Shown piece after piece: positions 6,801 to 12,003 of a DNA stretch of 12,003 nucleotides (within the stretch, counting starts at the first letter, position 1; each line of letters opens with the position of its first letter). The notes under the pieces were generated by a model, which was not told where the DNA came from, did no database searches, and worked only from the letters and a program-made list of their open reading frames with translations. Source of the DNA: Thalassiosira profunda (taxonomy: Eukaryota; Bacillariophyta; Thalassiosirophyceae; Thalassiosirales; Thalassiosiraceae); assembly GCA_036939355.1 (NCBI GenBank), contig JALLAP010000643.1, forward strand, positions 1 to 12,003, given 5' to 3'. The translations under genes were made by a program, and so were the position numbers.

Positions 6801-9220
6801 ACTATGAGTAGCAGCTTACCAAAAGAGGACGGTCCCAGTGAAGCTGAGCAATCCCTGCGAGCCGAAATCGATGCCCTCAAGCAACANCTTACCAAAAGAG
6901 GACGGTCCCAGTGAAGCTGAGCAATCCCTGCGAGCCGAAATCGATGCCCTCAAGCAACAACTGGCAGAGCTTCAGGGAACGTGCAGCTACCTCGAAGGTC
7001 AGAAGTCAGAGTTGGAGTCAAATGTAAATGACAGGGCGGGCACCATCGAAAGTCTGGGAGTGCAGATTCGAGGCTTGAATGCGCGGCTGGCAGAGTCCGC
7101 TAATGTGGGAGATGAGCTCTCTCAATTGCAAGAGGCGTACAGATTGCTGGAAGGTCAGCTGGAAAGCAGCACAGAGGAAAGATCGAGTGCCCTGCAGAGC
7201 AGCTTGGATGCCAAGGCGGCAGAATCGACCAATCTACGGGGCGAGCTCTCCCAGGTCAGAAAAGCTCTCGATGACAAGGCTCAGGAGTGTCAAGCCATCG
7301 TGACGTCCTGCGAGGAGCTGAAGACCGAGTTGCTGAATGTCCAGAGCGACCGCGAAATGATCATTGCCAGGAGCCAAGACGATAGTAACCAGGCTCAAGC
7401 GCAGATTTCTACGTTGCAGTCGCAGGTCGCAGACCTCCTGAAAGACCACAACTCCACAATGAAGAATGTGGAGGAGCAGCTCACTGACTCGTTGCGTCAA
7501 AACTCAACCTTGGACGCGCAGTGTGAAGAGTTCCGGATAAAATTGGAGGATGCGGAGAAGGAGCGCGCCAACGTGTCCCAAGCAACGTCTGAAACGATGG
7601 CGAAATATGCCGAACAGGTTTCCCAGCTGCAGAGCGAGAAGCTGGAACTGGCGTCGGCTCTGCAGGCTGCGCAGGCTGAGTCCTCTGGAGGTGACGCAAC
7701 AGTCCAACAGCTGCAACGCAGTGCAAACGCGATGAAGGAAGAGATGGAATCGATTGCTCACCGCCACCAGGAGCTGATGGACAAGAACCACTCGCTGATG
7801 CAGGAAAAGGCGGAGATCGCCCAGTCGCTGGAGGCCCGAGCAAGCACCGCCGAGCAACAAACCAACCTTTTGCGTCTGGAACTGGCCAAATTGCAATCCA
7901 GCGTCGATAACGCTAAGAAGGCAAGCGCAGACGCGAAGCAAACTGTCGCAACTCTGAACGAGCAGCTGCAAGCTCTCAAGGATGCCAATGCCCAGCTCGA
8001 GGACAAGCTCTTCGAAGCTTCGTTTGAGACGCCGGAAACAGAACGCTTGGCCGCGGAGAATGCATCCCTTCGAGAAGAAAGGGATGATCTGAAAGAGGAG
8101 TCGCTCGCGCTGTCGCAGAGAATCGATGAGCTCGCCTCCCAAACCGAAAACAACGGAGCCTTTACCTCCGTCGAAAAGGAAGCGTTGCTGGCACGTATAC
8201 ACGAGCTGGAGGAAGAGCTTCGGGCGGAGAATCTGACGGAGCTGCGCGACGAGCTCACATCCATCCAAGAAGAGAGGGAGCAGCTCGATTTGGATAACGA
8301 GGAGCTTTTGGTCCAGCTGGGTCTCATGCAGCAGGACAAGCTGGATAATCAAGCAGAAATCGAGGTTGAGGTGGAGACTCTGCGCGAACAGGTGGCTGCA
8401 TTGCAAGAGAGATGCGATCAGTTGCAAAGTGCCCTGGACGAATCAAGAGCTCTCTCCTCGTCGCCCGAACAAAAGGATTACGTGAATGCTCTTCTTGACG
8501 AAAAGAACGCTCTGTGCCAAACCATCTCGCAACTCAAGGACGACAACGCTTCGTTGAACGCCCAGGTTGGCGACCTGACGCAAAAGATGGAGGGCCTCGA
8601 ACAGCAAAATGACGGAACAGTCAAGACGTTGCAACAGAAATTGGGTCTGCTCGAGCTGAAGCTTGCGGACAGGGAGGAGGAAGTCGAATCCGCGAGGGAG
8701 GAACTGCGGAGCGCGCTGGACTCCAAAGACGAGGAACTCTCCAAGCTGAAGGCGCAGTGCTCNCGCGAGGGAGGAACTGCGGAGCGCGCTGGACTCCAAA
8801 GACGAGGAACTCTCCAAGCTGAAGGCGCAGTGCTCTTCAAAAGAAGAAGAGCTGAAGAATGTCTCGAACAAATTGGACGCAGCGAGCAACGAGGTGGGCT
8901 CGTTCGACAGCCAAATAGAGCGCCTCAAAGACCGCCATGAGGATCAATACGAGGAGGAGAAATTCTGCGAAGAGGAGGACGACGACGACGACGACAGCCT
9001 TCAGGACTTGCTGGCCGAGGCCGTTCTGGACTCGGGTGACGACTACCTGCGAAGCCAGATCGTTGTGCTCGCCCAGGCTCTAGAACGCTCCGAGCTGCAA
9101 AGGGCTCACGGTCTGGAGCGCATCGAGAAGGAGAGGGAGTCCAATTCCTTGAGCCTGCGCCAGCTGGGAGAGTCGGTCAAGCGATTTTACGCCACAATGA
9201 GGCGTGGCGATGCTATTTGA
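3810..9220 (+). CDS. Long coiled-coil protein with acidic tryptophan-rich N-terminus, golgin-like; interrupted by two assembly junctions
   Basis: Removing bases 6887-6959 and 8763-8835 (one N plus one duplicated 72-bp copy each) leaves 3810-6886, 6960-8762 and 8836-9220, totalling 5265 nt: one frame of 1754 aa ending in TGA. The chosen start (MWSNLAHLQ) is the ATG where protein-like sequence begins; an earlier in-frame ATG would translate promoter-like sequence. Residues 1 to about 600 are acidic and disordered, with W-Asp motifs at W40, W147, W282, W336 and W400, and short hydrophobic helices such as FGAALLAS. Residues about 610-1665 are nearly unbroken heptad coiled coil rich in Glu, Gln and Leu. 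A run of six Asp (about 1673) precedes a helical tail ending LRQLGESVKRFYATMRRGD. The plan recalls golgins and TMF-type tethers (disordered N-terminus, long rod), but I see no certain family domain such as GRIP. A centrosomal or cytoskeletal rod is an alternative. No transmembrane segment is seen. Confidence 0.85.
4332..4511 (+). repeat. Two copies of a 16-residue motif (FGAALLAS-x-DQEEEGY)
   Basis: Copies at 4332-4379 (F175) and 4464-4511 (F219) differ at one residue (Met or Val). Each follows a Leu-Gly-Arg, so the segment forms a short hydrophobic helix followed by an acidic stretch. A related, more diverged helix (FVMKGLSRFIEAA) lies just before W282. Confidence 0.8.
6150..6443 (+). repeat. 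Internal coiled-coil duplication, 74-residue period
   Basis: The segment beginning VESLQQELLQ at 6150 is matched by VETLQQELLQ at 6372, an offset of 222 bp, and both continue into acidic ExLEQLN-type heptads. This is local duplication inside the rod. The period is a whole number of codons and the two copies have diverged at the DNA level, so unlike the N-flanked repeats it is biological. Confidence 0.65.
6815..6959. other. Assembly junction 1: exact 72-bp repeat either side of a single N
   Basis: Bases 6815-6886 are repeated without a mismatch at 6888-6959, separated only by the N at 6887. Both copies encode LPKEDGPSEAEQSLRAEI and onward, but in different frames (codon starts shift from 0 to 1 mod 3). 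Deleting one copy with the N makes a Gln codon (CA+A) and restores the frame. This is best explained as two overlapping contig ends placed end to end. Confidence 0.93.
8691..8835. other. Assembly junction 2: exact 72-bp repeat either side of a single N
   Basis: Bases 8691-8762 are repeated without a mismatch at 8764-8835, with the N at 8763. Length and spacing are identical to the first junction. Collapsing it creates a Ser codon (TC+T) and continues the rod into SKEEELKNVSNKLDAAS in the third frame segment. Confidence 0.93.
8978..8995 (+). repeat. (GAC)6 trinucleotide run
   Basis: Six GAC codons in a row encode the Asp run near the end of the coiled-coil protein. This pure in-frame microsatellite could vary in length between strains. 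Confidence 0.85.
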
Positions 9221-9337
9221 TAAGCAAAAGACTAGAGCACTTTTAACGCAGCCTATTGCAGCACTCGCGCCGCCGGGGCATCTCTATCGTTGACACCCAA
9301 CACCTACAACACTATTTCCTCTCTCGTCATAACATCA
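9221..9337. other. Convergent 3' intergenic spacer
   Basis: These 117 bp lie between the stop of the coiled-coil gene (+) and the stop of the SET gene (-). No canonical polyadenylation signal or strong hairpin is evident. The two 3' UTRs probably overlap. Confidence 0.6.
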
Positions 9338-10014
9338 TCAGTCCTCCGTCTTGTGCTCGCTGTCATCGGAGTGGACGATCTCGTTGAGCTCACTGAAGCA
9401 CGTGCGCCACTTGAGCGAGATGTAGGTGTGGAGCAGCTCCTCTCCCGCCTCGATGTCGCGCGTGGCATATATCTCGAAGCGGTCCTCTGCAGGCGTGAGA
9501 TGAGATGTGCTCATATATTATGTGAGCAAGACGGCTTCGTTGCAACACTAACACAAATCTGCTATGCACTCACCGTCAAAGAATCGAACCATGCGAGTGT
9601 TGGCGGTCCCTTCCTTGCAGGTGTTGTAGAAGGGAGCGCAGCCGCTTCCCATGCCCCAGGTCTGCATAGGTATATGGTGTGTGCAGGTGAGTCTAGGCAC
9701 ATAAAGTACAGTGCACGTCTCGTGCGCAATTTCTATCTCAGAATACCTGCGACAATAACATTGCAAATTGATGTCCCAAGCACCTGCCTCACCTTGTTGG
9801 GGCGCTCGGTGCTCCACGTAAAGATGTAGGGACAGGTGTTGCCGTCAAACCCCTCCGGCAAACGTCTCATGACGCCCTTCTCGACGAGGTCTCCCTCCTT
9901 GATCGCAACAACCGCGAACGCACCGTCGAACATGCCCGTCGTCTCGTTCGAGAACGTCGACTGCTTGACGTAGACTTTCGAGCAGTCGATCTTGGTCTCC
10001 GGGTGGGCCGCCAT
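9338..10014 (-). CDS. Small SET-domain-like protein, three exons
   Basis: Exons at 10014-9793, 9661-9574 and 9486-9338 join to 459 nt: 152 aa plus TGA. The splice phases (0 and 1) fit exactly, and both introns are GT-AG. The product has a SET-like order: FDGAFAVVAIKEGDLVEKG (early SET strands, where GxG/RGxFA usually sits), then GSGCAPFYNTCKEGTANTRMV (81-99, position of the NHSxxPN motif), then FEIYATRDIEAGEELLHTY (107-125), matching the final F-A-x-R-D-I-xxGEEL-xxxY motif. SET proteins transfer methyl groups from S-adenosylmethionine to lysine. Here the NHS motif is not canonical, so activity is uncertain. No pre-SET or post-SET domain is present. The start at 10014 has a good context (AACGATGG). 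The frame remains open upstream to 10173 without an ATG, so a longer product from an unseen upstream exon is possible. Confidence 0.8.
9487..9573 (-). other. Intron 2 of the SET gene (87 bp)
   Basis: The donor reads GACG|GTGAGT and the acceptor GCCTGCAG|AGG, with a pyrimidine-rich CATCTCATCTCACGCC tract in front. Phase is 1; splicing forms a Glu codon and gives FFDEDRFEIYATRDI, which reads smoothly across the junction. Confidence 0.82.
9662..9792 (-). other. Intron 1 of the SET gene (131 bp)
   Basis: The donor reads AAG|GTGAGG and the acceptor ATGCAG|ACC. The intron falls between codons (phase 0) and joins RPNK to TWGMGSG. A CTCAC branch-like element lies near the acceptor. An alternative donor AG|GTGC sits about 8 bp downstream but would break the frame. 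Confidence 0.78.
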
Positions 10015-10383
10015 CGTTGCTTGGTGCAGGTGGAGACGGTTGCGTTGCCTGAAATGTGCGGCTGGGGAGCACGGAGGCGAGGAGAGCACGGACGAGAAGA
10101 GCAGAACCAATGCGGCATTTTTCAGCGTCGACGTCGTCAAGAGGAGGGGCGGGAGCCGAGAATTCCTAGACGATTAAGCGATAGAAAAAGTATCACAAGT
10201 ACGAGAGGAACTCGCTAATTGTGGTCGCTAAGGATCGCTATTGTGGCCTTGTGAGGGAGGATTCCGTCGCGTGGCGGAAGGCTCGACAGCAGTCTCACCT
10301 CGGTCGAGAGATGCTCACCTATTGGTTAGAAATGCTATCTGGCGCACCAAGTTTAGTATCCAGTCAACAGCCAAACTTCTCTC
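10015..10383. promoter_or_regulatory. Intergenic region: SET gene 5' region and NPL4 3' region
   Basis: These 369 bp between two minus-strand genes hold no convincing gene. They must contain the NPL4 3' UTR and the SET gene promoter and leader. On the minus strand there is an out-of-frame ATG at 10118 whose 83-codon frame runs past the SET start (a possible uORF), and an inverted CCAAT at 10321-10325. A cluster of three TCGCTA words lies at 10212-10240. Confidence 0.5.
10212..10246. repeat. Short imperfect repeat, TCGCTA words
   Basis: TCGCTA occurs at 10212, 10225 and 10235. The first and third copies extend to TCGCTAATTGTGG and TCGCTATTGTGG, which differ by one base. The cluster lies about 200-230 bp upstream of the SET start. 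It could be a regulatory element or chance. Confidence 0.35.
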
Positions 10384-11901
10384 TCAATACGACCCGTCCA
10401 TGCCCGCCATCGACTTGATCAGGATCTTGTAGCCGTCGTCCAGCGGCACCTCCCGGTCCCGCACGCTCTGGCAGATCTTGGGCATGTCCGAGTTGACGTC
10501 CAAAAACTTGCACAGATACAACAGCAATGCAAAGTCCGACAGCAGATCCTCGAACGTCCAGCCGCTCTGCCCGCTCTTCGACAGCTGCTTCTTCATCTCG
10601 TCGTGCGTTTGCATTCGATCGTCGTAGGCCCGATTCGCCCGCGGAAACGTCGAGACGAACGTGTCCGATTGGTACGCGTTGATGGGGACCAGCGTCAAGA
10701 AGAAATTGTTCTCGACCGTCGCGGAAGGCTTGCCCTCCTGAATCGCCGTGAATGAATCGTTGACGTAGCAGAATCCGGGGTTCGGGCCAATGTCCAACGC
10801 CTCCTCGGCGACCATCTCCATGCACTGCAGAGACACCTGGAAGGCTTCCACGACCACGTTGCCGTCGTCGTCCACCGTGACCCGGACCGTGACGAAGGGC
10901 GTGGGCTCGACGCCCCCCGCGCTTTCCAGCTGCAATTCGGCCGCCATGATGATCTCGGCGGCGGAGAGCTGAAATCCCTCCTCCCTTGGCGGATGGCCGA
11001 CGATCCAGCCGACCCGTTGCAGTCCCAACATCTTGGCGAGGTTTTCCACGTTCTCCTCTTCGGCATCCTCCAGTATGACAAATCCCTCGGCCGCCTCCGG
11101 ATCGGCCTCCTGCGGCGGCTCGTAAATCGCCTCCACGACGACTTTGGCATTCTTTTTCGTCGTCTTTTTCTCTTCCTCCGGCATTCGCGCCCCCCATCCC
11201 CCGCTGATGGCCGGCTTCTTTTCCTCCTCGTCTTCTTCCATTTTGTCGTCCTCCTCCTTTTCTTCCACGAACCTCCCGTACAGATACCCGAACCGCTGCT
11301 GCTGAAACTGGAATCGCCGCAGGTAGCTCTGAAAGTCGTTCACGGCCGCGCCCTCCAAGTGCACGCCCCCGCCCCCCACGAAGCTCTCCTCCTGCCGCTT
11401 GATCTTGAAATTGTACTGGTCGTCCATGGCCGTGAATTCCGCGAGCGTCCACGCCATCTTCATGTCCCGCAACGCCAGCTGGCCCTTGCGAAATCCCTTG
11501 TCGGCGCCCGGGGCCGAGGCCCCCTCGGCGTGGACCAATTTGATCGAGCCGTCCTTGTCGATGATGCGCTTCGTGATGCCCCCCGTCGATGGTGCAGTTG
11601 ACTCGCCGACGTCGTCCTCCCCATTTCCAGCAGCGGCGCCCGCCGCCCTGGTGTGCTCCGCGCACGTCGACGCGTCCACCTTGCAGTGGAGCATGCTCCC
11701 GTGGCCGAAGCCCTGGGACGCCAGCGGCGAATTGGCGTCGAGGGGGGATTTGCACCCCGGATCCGACGAGAGGGGCGTTTCGTACACGACGTGGGGCCGC
11801 GTTGCGGCGATGCCGGCGAGGACGTCGGCCGTCGTGGCGGCGGCGGCGTCGAGGTCCTCGACGCGCCACACGCCCATGTTGGTTCGGACGCGGATGATCA
11901 T
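10384..11901 (-). CDS. NPL4: NPL4 homologue, ubiquitin-binding cofactor of Cdc48/p97
   Basis: This is a 505-aa intronless protein. NPL4 pairs with UFD1 on the AAA ATPase Cdc48/p97 to unfold polyubiquitylated substrates, as in ER-associated and chromatin-associated degradation. Residues 1 to about 76 look like the ubiquitin/UBX-like domain (MIIRVRT at the start, FGHGSMLHC near its end). The MPN-like NPL4 core has QRFGYLYGRF (202-211), VVVEAIYEPPQ (254-264), LGLQRVGWIVGHPP (292-305), FVTV (336-339) and FQVSLQCM (354-361). The C-terminal domain has FEDLLSDFALLLYL (450-463) and GYKILIKSMAG (490-500). As in the family, the JAMM HxH metal site is missing, so this is a pseudo-protease fold. The zinc-finger segment of yeast and animal NPL4 is not visible, as in plant NPL4-like proteins. 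A charged Glu/Lys-rich insert (about 212-250) splits the MPN core. The ATG at 11901 has an ideal context (GGCCACCATG). Confidence 0.95.
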   Translation of the reverse strand: MIIRVRTNMGVWRVEDLDAAAATTADVLAGIAATRPHVVYETPLSSDPGCKSPLDANSPLASQGFGHGSMLHCKVDASTCAEHTRAAGAAAGNGEDDVGESTAPSTGGITKRIIDKDGSIKLVHAEGASAPGADKGFRKGQLALRDMKMAWTLAEFTAMDDQYNFKIKRQEESFVGGGGVHLEGAAVNDFQSYLRRFQFQQQRFGYLYGRFVEEKEEDDKMEEDEEEKKPAISGGWGARMPEEEKKTTKKNAKVVVEAIYEPPQEADPEAAEGFVILEDAEEENVENLAKMLGLQRVGWIVGHPPREEGFQLSAAEIIMAAELQLESAGGVEPTPFVTVRVTVDDDGNVVVEAFQVSLQCMEMVAEEALDIGPNPGFCYVNDSFTAIQEGKPSATVENNFFLTLVPINAYQSDTFVSTFPRANRAYDDRMQTHDEMKKQLSKSGQSGWTFEDLLSDFALLLYLCKFLDVNSDMPKICQSVRDREVPLDDGYKILIKSMAGMDGSY

Positions 11902-12003
11902 GGTGGCCGATACAGCTGCAATTTATTGACACGACGCTTCCCCCAGCCTCTCCTCGCCCGCCCTGACTTCTCGGCTCCTCTTTGCTCGAGCTCGCGTCCG
12001 AGG
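11902..12003 (-). promoter_or_regulatory. NPL4 upstream region, partial
   Basis: These 102 bp up to the window edge contain the NPL4 5' UTR and probably part of its promoter. A CAGCTG E-box word is at about 11914, and the far part is pyrimidine-rich on the plus strand. No start of another gene can be seen. Confidence 0.4.

Noticed and set aside
6815..6959. Target-site duplication or mobile element footprint
   Set aside because: The copies are 72 bp long and separated by a single N, with no inserted element. The same length recurs at the second N.
6815..8835. Reading the coiled-coil gene as a pseudogene or as three separate genes
   Set aside because: Both breaks coincide with an N and an exact 72-bp duplication; collapsing them restores one frame.
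10364..11932. 522-codon open frame overlapping the whole NPL4 gene on the same strand
   Set aside because: It starts only with GTG, is Arg/Gly rich and low in complexity, and is a by-product of GC-rich codon use in the NPL4 frame. All family motifs are in the other frame.
1..12003. tRNA, rRNA, CRISPR array, insertion sequence or operon
   Set aside because: No cloverleaf, no regularly spaced repeats, no transposase motif, and no ribosome binding sites; the organisation is eukaryotic.

Overview
The window is eukaryotic nuclear DNA. It carries an NPL4 gene, armadillo-repeat and long coiled-coil proteins, start codons in Kozak-like contexts, and one gene broken by two short GT-AG introns. The genome is compact: there are five protein genes in 12 kb, the larger ones intronless across the visible sequence, with only 87 and 117 bp between convergent stops. 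This density, the small introns, the small divergent SET protein and a HIS4-like but shorter histidine enzyme suggest a unicellular stramenopile, perhaps a diatom or related alga. That placement is inference and only moderately secure.

Layout from left to right: (1) 1-2004 (+), the 3' part of an armadillo-repeat protein made of a long super-repeat, with its 5' end outside the window. (2) 2092-3531 (-), a bifunctional phosphoribosyl-AMP cyclohydrolase / phosphoribosyl-ATP pyrophosphatase of histidine biosynthesis. (3) 3532-3809, a 278-bp divergent promoter region with two perfect 12-bp palindromes exactly 24 bp apart. (4) 3810-9220 (+), a very long coiled-coil protein with an acidic, tryptophan-punctuated disordered N-terminal region. 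(5) 9338-10014 (-), a small SET-domain-like protein in three exons. (6) 10015-10383, a gene-poor gap. (7) 10384-11901 (-), an NPL4 homologue that acts with Cdc48/p97.

The coiled-coil gene looks broken at two places, each holding one N. At both, exactly 72 bp before the N is repeated exactly after it. These are best read as unmerged contig ends, not mutations: removing one copy plus the N at each site restores one reading frame of 1754 codons plus stop.

The genes do not form a pathway or operon. They look like ordinary housekeeping neighbours: amino-acid synthesis, probable membrane-trafficking scaffold, ubiquitin-dependent protein extraction, possible protein methylation, and an ARM scaffold. 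I found no mobile element, CRISPR array, tRNA or rRNA, and no convincing undescribed multi-gene system. The most useful observations are the two assembly junctions, the architecture of the coiled-coil protein, the paired promoter palindromes, and the altered SET and NPL4 domains.
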